From positions 1 to 29,717 of the forward strand of contig JAKFDK010000055.1 in the NCBI GenBank assembly GCA_036676195.1: a stretch of DNA of 29,717 bases, read 5' to 3'. Source of the DNA: JAKFDK01 sp036676195 (GTDB lineage: Bacteria; Bacillota; Sulfobacillia; Symbiobacteriales; ZC4RG38). The notes beneath the pieces are model-generated. The model had not been told where the DNA came from. It was given only the letters and a program-made list of their open reading frames with translations, and ran no database searches. Position numbers and translations under genes: made by a program. This document shows, one piece after another, positions 1 through 7,730 of this stretch. Numbering within the stretch: the first letter of the stretch is position 1; every line of letters begins with the position of its first letter.

Positions 1-120
1 GAGCAGAACGATGAGTGGGCGGTTGGGAAACGCTACTTCAGCCAGGAGTCGATGGCCAAGGTTTTGGCTGTGCCCCTGGCACCGCAGGCTGCTGCACTGC
101 CCGCGCCCGCTCAGCAGTAA
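1..120 (+). mobile_element. IS256 (Mutator) family transposase, C-terminal end, partial
   Basis: Frame 1 is open from the first base to a TAA at 118-120 and encodes 39 residues. It contains an EW..GKRYFS.ESMAKV stretch, which I recognise as the usual C-terminal end of IS256-family DDE transposases (E/DEW...RRYFS.ESM.KL). The catalytic DDE residues lie outside the window, so nothing can be said about activity. The tail ends in an Ala/Pro-rich segment (APQAAALPAPAQQ). No terminal inverted repeat is evident just after the stop; coding-like sequence in another frame starts almost at once, so the element's end may be lost or rearranged. It is on the opposite strand to the C1 genes. Confidence 0.72.
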
Positions 121-121
121 C

Positions 122-457
122 CTACGGCTGGAGGAGGACGCAGATCCCGAGCAACGTGCCCGACAGAAGGCCCTGGAAGCCTACCACTTCCATCTCCTGG
201 GGCAGCAGAATCAAGCGATTGGACTGGTTGGCACTATCCTCACATCCAGTGAGGGCGATAACTGCCCTTGGCCGAGAGCGGTGGCAGCATACCTGGCCAC
301 GGCGGTTGCCCTGGGCTCCGGCAGAGCGGACATCGCCGGCGCCATGCTAAGTGTGGCACTGGCGAGTGTTCACAAGACCAAGGATCCAAATCTCATGAAT
401 ATGGTGGGGGAACTGCGCAGCGCACTGAAGGTCCTGAGTGCATGCCCCAGCGCATGA
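122..457 (+). pseudogene. Unrecognised coding remnant, 5'-truncated, next to the transposase end
   Basis: From about 122 to the TGA at 455-457 the frame shows strong G/C preference at third codon positions and a protein-like composition: a charged start (LEEDADPEQRARQKALEAY) followed by Ala/Leu-rich helical sequence (AVAAYLATAVALGSGRADIAGAML). No ATG, GTG or TTG with a ribosome site is found at the start of the coding-like part. The ATG at 11 in this frame lies inside the transposase and the codons between 11 and 121 do not look coding. The simplest reading is the 3' part of a helical (possibly TPR-like) gene whose start was lost to the insertion. I do not recognise the family. A short intact gene with an unusual start is the alternative. 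Confidence 0.4.
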
Positions 458-562
458 CAATGCGACCTCCCGGTGATTCAGCAGGTCCGGTTCCGAAATC
501 CGCCATGACCAGGGTTTGGTGCGAGCGGTATACCAATACCCCTACCCTAATAGTCCACATCC

Positions 563-593
563 ACAGGCCAGCCGGTTCACCCGGCTGGCCTGT
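563..593 (-). terminator. Perfect 13-bp hairpin after the UbiD gene, probable operon terminator
   Basis: Bases 563-575 (ACAGGCCAGCCGG) are the exact reverse complement of 581-593, with a 5-base loop. It starts 11 bases past the UbiD stop codon and closes the TRAP-UbiD operon. Neither side carries a clear U tract, so it may act as a weak or Rho-assisted terminator, or as an mRNA 3'-end stabiliser. The rest of 458-603 shows no gene. Confidence 0.6.
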
Positions 594-603
594 CGTCGCT
601 GGT

Positions 604-1989
604 TTATGGCAGAAAGTCCTCCAGCCGCACCGTCTCCCACCCCATGGGCTTCAGGCGTTGGTAAGGCCGGCGCACCTCATCCCCGGCGGCAAGCGGCGGT
701 TTGGTGGCATCAATGATCACCTTACCGCCCACCCGGCCCCAGAACGGCCCCCCTGGTGGTACGGGCTCCGGGCAGGAAGGATCCATGGGATGTGTACGCA
801 CCCCGGGAATGACTATGATATCCTCCTGGGGGTTGACCCGGGTATTAATGGCCCAGAGGACCTCCCAATAATTGAAGATGTTCACGTCCTCATCCACCGC
901 GATGGCCACCTTGGGATGCAGAATCGGGCTGGACAGGACGCCCATCAGGATTTGCTTGGCCTCACCGTAAAAGCGGGGTGTCATCTGCACAGCGATGCCG
1001 AAGATGCCGGGCAGCACCAGCAGATTGTGCAGGTTCACGTAGCCACCGATGTTCTTGATATGGTTATAGACGGCAGCCCCGAAGGGGACCTTGTGGAACA
1101 TGCAGCCTTCGACCTCGGAACCATTCTGGATCGCCTTGTAAATGGCATCCTGACGCATGGTGATGCAGTCGATCTGCACCACGGGGTTCTTACCCTGGCC
1201 GGCCACATAGTAATCCTGAAATTCAGAGAACGGCCCCTCATCCTCCCGGACATTCGGCAGGATATGACCCTCCAGCACGATTTCGGCGTCGAAGGGCACC
1301 TCCAGGTCGTTAGTTTCGCATTTGACCACCTGCACCGGCTCTCCGAGCATGCCGCCGGCCAGTTCCAGCTCGTCCATTTCAAACGGGCCGGTTGTTGCGG
1401 CAGCCATGTAATAAAGCGGGTGGTGGCCGATAAAAATCGCCACCGGCATGGGCTCATTTCTGGCTTCGTACTTGGTGAGAATCTGGCGGGTGTGGCGGGG
1501 GACCAGCAGAATGCCGGTCTTGTTCGGCCCCTTGACCTGCAGGCGGTGAAAAGCCACGTTCCGGATACCGGTGTCCGGATCCCGGGTCACCACCAGCCCG
1601 GAAGCAATGTAGGGGGTCTCCTCGCTGCCCGCCACATGTACCGGCAATTTGGTGATATCGACCTGGTCGCCCTTCAGAATGACTTCCTTCACTGGGCCCG
1701 TTTGCACCCGTTGGGTCGGCTGCCGGCGCAGGGACCAGTCCGCCGCTGTGGGAATCAGCTTTTCAACAGTGGTGCCGAAAGCCAGAGCGGCCTGACGGAG
1801 ATTGGCCGGTGCCATGCCCAGGCTCCGCCAGCCTGGAAACCCGTCAAGGTTTTCGAACAGCAGCCCCTTCTCCCGGGACTGATATAACAGGGCACCCATC
1901 TGGGTGTGTGGATGTACTGGCTTGGTAATATGGAGAAGTTCTCCCGCCTCCTCCAGATCCCTGATCCAGGTGCGCATATCTTTGGGCAT
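604..1989 (-). CDS. UbiD-family prenylated-FMN-dependent decarboxylase
   Basis: 461 aa, normal for the family (about 450-500). UbiD enzymes reversibly (de)carboxylate aromatic or alpha,beta-unsaturated acids using prenylated FMN. Residues matching the family centre are visible: Asn144 and Arg149 in GIRNVAFHRL, His166 in VPRHTRQ, and Glu251 and Glu256 in the EDEGPFSEFQDYY block (the E-R-E catalytic set). The ATG at 1989 has an AAGGAG site 8 bases upstream. It is the last gene of the operon, 39 bp after the TRAP permease, so it probably acts on the imported solute. No ubiX-type prenyltransferase for the cofactor is in the window. The substrate is unknown; vanillate-type and other aromatic decarboxylases belong to the same family, but sequence alone cannot assign one. 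Confidence 0.93.
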   Translation of the reverse strand: MPKDMRTWIRDLEEAGELLHITKPVHPHTQMGALLYQSREKGLLFENLDGFPGWRSLGMAPANLRQAALAFGTTVEKLIPTAADWSLRRQPTQRVQTGPVKEVILKGDQVDITKLPVHVAGSEETPYIASGLVVTRDPDTGIRNVAFHRLQVKGPNKTGILLVPRHTRQILTKYEARNEPMPVAIFIGHHPLYYMAAATTGPFEMDELELAGGMLGEPVQVVKCETNDLEVPFDAEIVLEGHILPNVREDEGPFSEFQDYYVAGQGKNPVVQIDCITMRQDAIYKAIQNGSEVEGCMFHKVPFGAAVYNHIKNIGGYVNLHNLLVLPGIFGIAVQMTPRFYGEAKQILMGVLSSPILHPKVAIAVDEDVNIFNYWEVLWAINTRVNPQEDIIVIPGVRTHPMDPSCPEPVPPGGPFWGRVGGKVIIDATKPPLAAGDEVRRPYQRLKPMGWETVRLEDFLP

Positions 1990-2028
1990 AAAGATTGCTC
2001 CTTAACTCGGTATTTGTCCTGCGTGTTG

Positions 2029-3957
2029 CTACCGCACCTCAGCCGTTGCCTCATCCGAGGAGACTGTCTCCTTGCGCCGGTGCACCGTATGCCAGTAATA
2101 CCCGATCACACCGGCCGCCAGGGCCAGCCCCACCGAATCTGTCAGCAGGCCGGGTTTCATCAGGAACAGTCCGGCGACCAGAGTCACCGCCCGGCCGATC
2201 ACACCCATGCGGCCAAAGCAGTAGCCCTCCAGTCCCATCGCCAGGATCACTACGCCTGCCGTGGCAGTGACCAGTGCAGCCACCACATCGGTGGCCGGCC
2301 CAATCATGAGCAAGGAAGGCGAAAGCACGAACATGAACGGGATCAGGTAAGCCACCAGCGCCAACCGTGAGGCAATCACACCCACCCGCATCGGGTCCGC
2401 TTCCGCCAGCGATGCCGCCGCAAAGGAGGCCATGGCGTCCGGCGGCGTCAGAACCGCCAGGTTGGCGTAATACATCACAAACATGTGGGCCGCCACCAGG
2501 GCGTCACCCCCGACCCCCTGCGCTTGCAGAATCTTTACCAGCACCGGAATTGTGGTGGCAACCTGAATGATATAGGTAGCCGACGGCGGGAGCCCGATAC
2601 CCAGTACCACCGAGGCGACGGCGATACAGACCAGTGCCAGCAAGAGGTTATCGCCGGCCAGGTCAAAAACGGAGGTGGTAAAGCGCAAACCGATCCCGGT
2701 CAGGCCGATCGCACCGATCATGGCCCCGGCTGCAGCAGTGGTGAGCACCACCAACGCAGAAGACTTGGCCCCGTCCACCAGGGCACCCAACAGGGCGCCC
2801 GGGGAAAGCCGGGTCGCCGGGCTCAACTGGGCTACCACCACCAGGCCCACGATGCTCCAGGTCACGCTCAGGGTTGGGCTGTAATCCATCGCCATCAAGG
2901 TCAGCATCAAAACAATGGGCAGCAGCAGGTGCCAGCGACTCCGGAAGGTGCTGCGCCAGTTGGGAAGCTCGTCTGGCTTCAGCCCGCGCAGTCCCAGCTT
3001 TTTTGCCTGCAGATGCACCTGAGCGAAAACACCCAGATAGTACAGAACGGCAGGCATCAGGGCATAGGCCGTGATCTTAATGTAGGGAATACCGGTGTAT
3101 TCGGCCATCAGGAAAGCCACCACGCCCATCACCGGGGGCATGATCTGGCCACCGGTAGAGGCAACAGCTTCTACAGCGCCAGCGTAAGCGGCCGGGTAGC
3201 CAGTGCGCTTCATCAGCGGGATGGTGATCATACCCGTAGTCAGAACGTTACTGACCGCGCTCCCCGAGATCGTCCCCAGCAAGGCGCTGGACACAACCGC
3301 CACCTTGGCCGGGCCACCCGGCGCCCGGCCGGCCAGTCCGGAGGAAACGTCCATCAGCAGGTTACCCAGGCCGCTCCGCTCCAGCAGTGAACCGAAGAGT
3401 ACAAATAAGATAATGTAGGTGGCCGAAGCACCCAGCGGGATACCAAAGACCCCTTCACTGGTCAGGTACGCAACATCCACCAACATGCCCAGTTCGAACC
3501 CGCCGTGGCCGAGAATGCCGGGAAGGTAAGGTCCGGCAAAGACATAGCCCAGAACGGCCGCCGTCATCAGGGGGAGGACCCAGCCGGTCAACCGCCGCGT
3601 AGCCTCCAGGAGCACCAGCAGGAAGAGCACGCCCAGGACCTGATCCGGCACCGGGACGGCATCAACAAACGGAAACCGGCTTGAGACCAGATAGTCGTAA
3701 CGGACCAGCAGGTAGCCCAGTGTCACGACTGCAGTGACTAGCCACAGGCTATCCACCAGGCCCAGGCCAGTGGTCCGGCGTTGGCCATTTCGGCCATAGA
3801 CCAAAAAGGTGAGTACCATGCCAAAGAGCAGGTGAATCACGCGCTGGAGGTAAGGTTCAGTGTTACCGAAAAGGCCCCAGTACAGGTGCAACAATGCCAT
3901 GGTCAGGCCGATTAGCCAGGTCATTCGCTGGGCCAGATTGCGATTGGCCGGTGCCAC
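2029..3957 (-). CDS. TRAP transporter fused permease (DctQM), TAXI type
   Basis: About 642 aa of mostly hydrophobic sequence: a short N-terminal four-helix part (small DctQ-like subunit) fused to a large DctM domain with the usual Gly/Pro-rich signatures (GSAVSNVLTTGMITIPLMK, STGGQIMPPVMGVVAFLMAEY, LPPSATYIIQ). It is the Na+/H+-driven membrane part of a TRAP transporter working with the binding protein just upstream. I place the start at GTG 3957: a run of nine G (minus strand, 3965-3973) lies 7 bases upstream as ribosome site, and this leaves 34 bp after the binding-protein stop. The alternative ATG at 4056 would overlap the upstream gene by 65 bp with an un-membrane-like leader. The homopolymeric site could be prone to slippage or sequencing error. 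Confidence 0.92.
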   Translation of the reverse strand: MAPANRNLAQRMTWLIGLTMALLHLYWGLFGNTEPYLQRVIHLLFGMVLTFLVYGRNGQRRTTGLGLVDSLWLVTAVVTLGYLLVRYDYLVSSRFPFVDAVPVPDQVLGVLFLLVLLEATRRLTGWVLPLMTAAVLGYVFAGPYLPGILGHGGFELGMLVDVAYLTSEGVFGIPLGASATYIILFVLFGSLLERSGLGNLLMDVSSGLAGRAPGGPAKVAVVSSALLGTISGSAVSNVLTTGMITIPLMKRTGYPAAYAGAVEAVASTGGQIMPPVMGVVAFLMAEYTGIPYIKITAYALMPAVLYYLGVFAQVHLQAKKLGLRGLKPDELPNWRSTFRSRWHLLLPIVLMLTLMAMDYSPTLSVTWSIVGLVVVAQLSPATRLSPGALLGALVDGAKSSALVVLTTAAAGAMIGAIGLTGIGLRFTTSVFDLAGDNLLLALVCIAVASVVLGIGLPPSATYIIQVATTIPVLVKILQAQGVGGDALVAAHMFVMYYANLAVLTPPDAMASFAAASLAEADPMRVGVIASRLALVAYLIPFMFVLSPSLLMIGPATDVVAALVTATAGVVILAMGLEGYCFGRMGVIGRAVTLVAGLFLMKPGLLTDSVGLALAAGVIGYYWHTVHRRKETVSSDEATAEVR

Positions 3958-3991
3958 TTGGTATCCCCCCCCCGGCGGAAAAAGCTGGCGT

Positions 3992-5032
3992 CTATTTGGC
4001 CAGGCCCTTTTCCTTGTAGTACTTGATGGCACCCGGATGGTATGGAGTACCGACATCGGCAGCCAGTGTCTGAACGGTGACGTTCTGCTTCACGTCCTGG
4101 CTGACGTCCTGAAGGGCGCCCAGGTGTTCCACCACCGCCTTGGTGATCTTGTAAACCAGGTCGTCGGACAGTTTGGCCGAAGCCACCAGGTGCAATGGGG
4201 TCTGTAAGGTATCCACGGCCTGGGCCTGGCCCCGATAGGTATTGGCCGGGAGCTGGGTCTTCAGGAAACCGGAATTGGCCTTACGTAGGGCCTCCAACTT
4301 ATCCGGCGGCACCTGCAGAACCCGGATCTCGCGGGCACGGGCCAAATCAAGGAACGGGGCAAAGGGGGCGGGGGAGGTCATCATGATCGCGTCGATATGT
4401 CCATCCTTCATCTGTTCGGCGGCATCCTGAAAGCCCAGGAACTGCAGCTGGAAGTCGTTGGGGCTCAGGCCGTATGTCTCCATCAGCAGCTTGGCCACCG
4501 TCTCACTGGTCAGGCCCCGCTGCCCCACGTTTACCTTTTTGCCCTTTAGATCAGCAACGGATTGATAAGGGGAATCCTTTAGTACAACCACCTGCACGAT
4601 GTGGGGAAACAGGGTCGCAACATGCCGGACCCCGTCGTATTTCTTATCGTAGGGAGGATTGCCCAGTGTGGCGTCCACGCTGCTCAGTGCGGTGGTAAAG
4701 CCAATGTCGTCCGTCATGGCGCCAATGGCCTTGGCGTTCGAGGTGCCACCGCCGGGCTTTATGGTGACTTCAGCGATCTCGGGGACATTTTCCTTAAGTA
4801 CCTTCTGCAGTGCGACGGCCAGCGGATACCAGGCTCCCCCCTGGGCTGCAGCCATGAAGCTGATCGTACGCTTCTCAGCGGGTGCAGCCGCCTGCGGCTG
4901 AGCCGAAGCGGGGGCAGCCGCACTGGGCTGAACGGCAGGCTGGGACTGCGTGGGCGACGGCTGGGCCTGTTTGGTCCCGCAACCAGCCAGGATCATGGCC
5001 AGCAGGAGTACCGCAGATATGCCTTTCCGCAT
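3992..5032 (-). CDS. TAXI-family TRAP solute-binding lipoprotein
   Basis: 346 aa. A lipoprotein signal peptide is clear: MRKG, a hydrophobic core and the lipobox LAGC with Cys18, followed by a Gln/Ala/Pro/Ser-rich linker (about 20-52). The binding domain begins with the TAXI signature region (FMAAAQGGAWYPLAVALQKV) and has GGGTSNAKAIGAM and the DIGFTTALSSVD segment. It would be anchored outside the membrane and deliver a solute, typically a carboxylate, to the permease. ATG at 5032 is preceded by GGAGGT 9 bases upstream. It is the first gene of a three-gene operon with the permease and UbiD decarboxylase. The solute cannot be told from sequence. Confidence 0.95.
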   Translation of the reverse strand: MRKGISAVLLLAMILAGCGTKQAQPSPTQSQPAVQPSAAAPASAQPQAAAPAEKRTISFMAAAQGGAWYPLAVALQKVLKENVPEIAEVTIKPGGGTSNAKAIGAMTDDIGFTTALSSVDATLGNPPYDKKYDGVRHVATLFPHIVQVVVLKDSPYQSVADLKGKKVNVGQRGLTSETVAKLLMETYGLSPNDFQLQFLGFQDAAEQMKDGHIDAIMMTSPAPFAPFLDLARAREIRVLQVPPDKLEALRKANSGFLKTQLPANTYRGQAQAVDTLQTPLHLVASAKLSDDLVYKITKAVVEHLGALQDVSQDVKQNVTVQTLAADVGTPYHPGAIKYYKEKGLAK

Positions 5033-5081
5033 GCGCTGTTGACCTCCGTTTTTGGGTTGTTGCTATCCGATGCTAACACTC

Positions 5082-5110
5082 ATACAAGAATCGATTCGAA
5101 GACTTGTCAC
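5082..5110 (-). promoter_or_regulatory. Candidate sigma-70-type promoter of the TRAP-UbiD operon
   Basis: On the minus strand GTGACA (5105-5110, one mismatch to TTGACA) is followed after exactly 17 bases by TTGTAT (5082-5087, three matches to TATAAT), 50 bp before the start of the binding-protein gene. The -10 box is weak. The -35 lies inside the decamer GACTTGTCAC (plus strand 5101-5110), which recurs upstream of the methyltransferase operon. Confidence 0.4.
5101..5110. repeat. Decamer GACTTGTCAC, copy 1 (upstream of TRAP operon)
   Basis: This 10-base word is identical to 29501-29510. Both copies lie upstream of the first gene of a minus-strand operon (69 bp before the TRAP binding-protein start here, 96 bp before the corrinoid-protein start there). 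It could be a shared operator or a shared promoter element. Confidence 0.4.
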
Positions 5111-5151
5111 TCTTGTCTTTGCGTATACGAAAAATGCTCCATCAGATGTAC

Positions 5152-5163
5152 TTGCACCTGCAA
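5152..5163. promoter_or_regulatory. Small palindrome TTGCA-CC-TGCAA upstream of TRAP operon
   Basis: TTGCA and TGCAA are exact inverted repeats separated by two bases, 120 bp upstream of the binding-protein start and just upstream of the candidate -35 box. A regulator site is possible; short palindromes of this size also arise by chance. Confidence 0.25.
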
Positions 5164-5220
5164 CTACTGAGGCAGATAAAAAAATCCTGGTATACCCTTG
5201 CCTCCTTCAACCGGCGTTCT

Positions 5221-5280
5221 AAAACAAAAACCAGCCCCGGCACCGGGCCCCAATGTTGGGGTACCGGTGCAAGAGGCTGG
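5221..5280 (-). terminator. Rho-independent terminator of the large C1 gene train
   Basis: An extended hairpin with three stacked stems: CCAGCC (5231-5236) with GGCTGG (5275-5280), GCACCGG (5240-5246) with CCGGTGC (5264-5270), and CCCCAA (5248-5253) with TTGGGG (5256-5261). Read on the minus strand it is followed by a T-rich tract (TTTTTGTTTT, 5230-5221). It lies 206 bp beyond the DUF3870 stop and separates that transcript from the TRAP-UbiD operon. In 5281-5485 I see no gene, only a small inverted repeat (ATTCGT/ACGAAT around 5443-5460). Confidence 0.8.
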
Positions 5281-5485
5281 TCTTATCCGCTCATTCGCAG
5301 GGATCTTACGTCCCAGCGGGGCAAATAAGTGGCCCAAAGATGTGTATGATCTGCAACTAAACACTATATGAAGATATTAGATGATTTCCGATATGCGGTG
5401 CCACCGCCAAAAACGGGCATTTGCGACTCCGATGAGCAATAGCATTCGTTTATCGACGAATATCTTGTGGTTTCGCATGATAGAG

Positions 5486-5890
5486 TCAAAAATCTCCGTC
5501 CGGCTGGAGATCCGGCAACGATTCAGGACCAGGGCGGCGCACAGTCCCTGCTGTGCCGTGGTGCTGGTGGTGCGCCAGCCACTTTCGGTAGCCGACCTCG
5601 ATGGCTTTCAAGAAAGCCCGTTCTGCGGTAAGAAAGGCCCGCCGTTGAATTTCCTCAAGGGCAGCGTCGATACCCTGGTTCAGGTCATAGCCAATGAGAA
5701 TGCGTGAAAGAAACTGATTGGTCAATGGGATGATGGTATTGAAGCAGGTATCCACGATGCGACCTGTCTTGGCATCCACCTCCATGACGAAGGTGATCAT
5801 CTTCATGGATTCATGCAGACAAGTGCCCTTGGGTAGCAGAGCATGGCCGGAGAAGAGTAGGGTATCGCGGCGTACAGGCATGTCAGCCAT
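5486..5890 (-). CDS. DUF3870 domain-containing protein
   Basis: 134 aa from ATG 5890, which has AAGGAGG 7 bases upstream; the frame is open further upstream (to 5932) but that start has no good ribosome site. The sequence resembles the DUF3870 family: a beta-rich N-terminal part (SGHALLPKGTCLHE...MKMITFVMEVD), the TGRIVDTCFNTIIPLT block, and a helical C-terminal part (LIGYDLNQGIDAALEEIQRR..TAERAFLKAIEVGYRKW). The function of the family is not established. It lies between the cofactor cluster and the TRAP-UbiD operon; from memory, DUF3870 genes are often found near TRAP transporters, but here it is on the other side of a terminator. The His/Gly/Pro-rich tail (HHQHHGTAGTVRRPG) looks unstructured. 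Confidence 0.82.
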   Translation of the reverse strand: MADMPVRRDTLLFSGHALLPKGTCLHESMKMITFVMEVDAKTGRIVDTCFNTIIPLTNQFLSRILIGYDLNQGIDAALEEIQRRAFLTAERAFLKAIEVGYRKWLAHHQHHGTAGTVRRPGPESLPDLQPDGDF

Positions 5891-6029
5891 CCGCAACCTC
5901 CTTGCGTGCTGTCCCTGAACGTCCTGGTGCATGTATGGTATTTGAGAGTTCTGTGAGGTGGCTGTACACTCCTGCTGGCCTGTCGGCAGCCCACGCCTGT
6001 CGCCCCCTGTTCATATTGGCATCGAGCAT
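5883..6029 (-). CDS. Possible small ORF (48 aa) upstream of DUF3870 gene
   Basis: ATG 6029 is preceded by a strong ribosome site (AGGAGG-CCCGC-ATG) and the frame ends at 5883, overlapping the DUF3870 start by 8 bases, a pattern fitting translational coupling. The product would be a soluble, unremarkable peptide beginning MLDANMNRGRQAWAADRP. Third-position G/C bias is weak compared with the neighbours, so it may be a leader peptide or chance. It fills most of the 164-bp gap between the DUF3870 and HisA-like genes, where I see nothing else. Confidence 0.3.
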   Translation of the reverse strand: MLDANMNRGRQAWAADRPAGVYSHLTELSNTIHAPGRSGTARKEVADG

Positions 6030-6054
6030 GCGGGCCTCCTGTCCTGTCAGTCGA

Positions 6055-6771
6055 TCAGGTGTGCGCGGGCGTGGCCAGGCGCCCGTTATGCAGAGCCGTG
6101 GCGACCAGGGCACCCGCCACCCCGACCCCGGCCAGGCGGGCCAGGTCAGCCGCGTCGCGCACACCACCGCCCACCAACAGTTCAACGGACGGCACTGCCT
6201 GCAACAGGCGCCTGGCCATTCCCAGTGGCGGTCCGCCCTCACTGCCCACTGCGGCCAGTTCCAGCAGCAGCGCAGTCTGCACGCCGCAACCGGTGGCGGT
6301 GGCCAGGATCTGCTCCGGGTTCGCTGCCCCCAGTTGCGGGTTGTCGGCCATCACCGCCCCACCGCGCAGATCCAGACTGAAGATCACCCGCTCCGGCCCG
6401 TATTCACGAACCAGGGCCTCCAGGTCCGCCCATCCGCCCAGGGTCTCGCTGCCCGCGATGATCGCCGCAGCGCCGGCGGCCATCAGATTCCGGGCGTCGG
6501 TGGCCCGGCGGAGGCCGGCATCCAGCAGCACCCTCTGGCCGGTGGTGCGCACCACAGTCGAGACCACATCAAGGTGGCAGCCGGTACCACAAATGGCGTC
6601 GAGGTCGGCCATGTACAGTTCGGGATATCCGGCGCGGCGCAAGGCCTGCGCCAGGGCCAGCGGATCGGGCGTACCGGGGGCAAGCATGCTGGTGACCGGC
6701 CGGTAGTTCGCCCGGTCCCCCCGCCGGGCATGCACGGCCAATCCACCCAACAAATCCAGTACCGGAATCAC
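6055..6771 (-). CDS. HisA/HisF-like TIM-barrel protein of H4MPT/methanofuran gene clusters
   Basis: 238 aa, the usual size for a HisA-type (beta-alpha)8 barrel. The N-terminal strand (VIPVLDLLGG, with the first catalytic-type Asp) and a second Asp in IFSLDLRGG match HisA positions. Phosphate-loop-like Gly motifs are seen (LVGGGVRDAADL near 190-202 and GVAGALVATALH). GTG 6771 is chosen because it overlaps the beta-RFAP synthase stop as GTGA and has GGAGGTGG 11 bases upstream. True hisA belongs with histidine genes, absent here. HisA-like homologues are found in C1 clusters of methylotrophs, where their reaction is, to my knowledge, not defined. A role on a phosphoribosyl- or furan-phosphate intermediate is inference. 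Confidence 0.85.
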   Translation of the reverse strand: MIPVLDLLGGLAVHARRGDRANYRPVTSMLAPGTPDPLALAQALRRAGYPELYMADLDAICGTGCHLDVVSTVVRTTGQRVLLDAGLRRATDARNLMAAGAAAIIAGSETLGGWADLEALVREYGPERVIFSLDLRGGAVMADNPQLGAANPEQILATATGCGVQTALLLELAAVGSEGGPPLGMARRLLQAVPSVELLVGGGVRDAADLARLAGVGVAGALVATALHNGRLATPAHT

Positions 6772-7730
6772 GCGCAGGCTACCCACCTCCAGACCGCACC
6801 GGAGTTGGCCGGAGACGCGATCAGAACTTCGCCCGCCCCGGGCCCGGGTAGGAAGGCGGCCGCCGCCTGCCGCACCCGCTCGGCTGCGGCTCCCGCCGGG
6901 GCAAGGGCACACAGCGCCGGCCCCCAACTGCTCTGGGCCACTCCGCAGGCGCCCGCAGCCAGCATGGTGTCTGCCAGAGCCGGTGAGAGCGGGTGGCTGT
7001 ACCGCCCGCCCTGATGCCCGGCAAAGTAGTCCCCCACCTGCTCCTGAATGGCCGTCAGGGCCCGGCCGAACCTGCGGATATCCCGACCGGTGAGGGCAGG
7101 CAGCAGCTCTCCCCCCACCCGGTCGTGAATGGACCGGATCATGCCGGGGTTCATGGGGGCCAACTCCTGAAAAGCCTGCTCTTCCGTACGGCCAGAAAGG
7201 CCCTGGGCACCCGCAGGTAAGGCAATCACAAACACCCAGTCGCTGGGAAAAGGCAACGTCCAGGTCCGGGGATGAGCACCATTCAGGGCGGCGTGCACCA
7301 CAAAGCCACCCTGACGAAAGGCCTCAAGGCCAATCATGGACCGGCTGGCACGACCGGCTACCCGGGCCAGGAACTCCGGCGCGGCAGGCAGGCGGTGCAG
7401 CCTGGCCATGGCACAGCCTACGGCCAGTTCCAACTGAGTGCCGGAGCCCAGCCCGGCGTGAGGCGGGATCGCCGAATGTACCTGAACATGAACGCCCGTA
7501 TGCAGGCCATGGTAAGCCAGAAACCGTCTGGCTGCCGCCAGCACCCGCTCGGCCTGGAGACCGGTAGCTATGACCTCGTTCGCCGGGGTGGCGGTGAGTT
7601 CAACGTTGGGCAGTGCCACCGCCACCCCGATTCCGCCATAGCCGCCGGCGGGCAAGTTAAAAATACCCAGGTGCAAACGGGCGGGTGTGCACACGTAAAC
7701 GGTTCGTAATGAGTTGACTCCGGCATTCAC
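6768..7730 (-). CDS. mptG: Beta-ribofuranosylaminobenzene 5'-phosphate (beta-RFAP) synthase, GHMP-kinase fold
   Basis: 320 aa. The enzyme joins phosphoribosyl pyrophosphate and 4-aminobenzoate (or 4-hydroxybenzoate) with loss of CO2, the first committed step of tetrahydromethanopterin synthesis. Visible signs: TPARLHLGIFNL near the N-terminus, the GHMP Gly-rich loop PPHAGLGSGTQLELAVG, a GGFVVHAA block and GVAQSSWGPALCAL near the C-terminus. GTG 7730 is the start: it overlaps the upstream DUF447 stop as GTGA and has GAGGGG upstream. The enzyme is diagnostic for H4MPT synthesis, so the pterin of this cluster is a methanopterin rather than only folate. Confidence 0.93.
   Translation of the reverse strand: MNAGVNSLRTVYVCTPARLHLGIFNLPAGGYGGIGVAVALPNVELTATPANEVIATGLQAERVLAAARRFLAYHGLHTGVHVQVHSAIPPHAGLGSGTQLELAVGCAMARLHRLPAAPEFLARVAGRASRSMIGLEAFRQGGFVVHAALNGAHPRTWTLPFPSDWVFVIALPAGAQGLSGRTEEQAFQELAPMNPGMIRSIHDRVGGELLPALTGRDIRRFGRALTAIQEQVGDYFAGHQGGRYSHPLSPALADTMLAAGACGVAQSSWGPALCALAPAGAAAERVRQAAAAFLPGPGAGEVLIASPANSGAVWRWVACA

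Noticed and set aside
268..1887. Long plus-strand open frame (539 codons) opposite the UbiD gene
   Set aside because: It mirrors the UbiD gene, has no known family features and is rich in His/Gln/Pro, as expected for the antisense of a GC-rich gene.
5381..5707. Plus-strand frame of 108 codons partly in the gap before DUF3870
   Set aside because: Most of it is antisense to DUF3870; no ribosome site and no recognisable protein features.
5902..7014. Plus-strand open frame of 370 codons across the HisA-like region
   Set aside because: It is antisense to the HisA-like and beta-RFAP synthase genes, which have clear motifs and ribosome sites; it has none.
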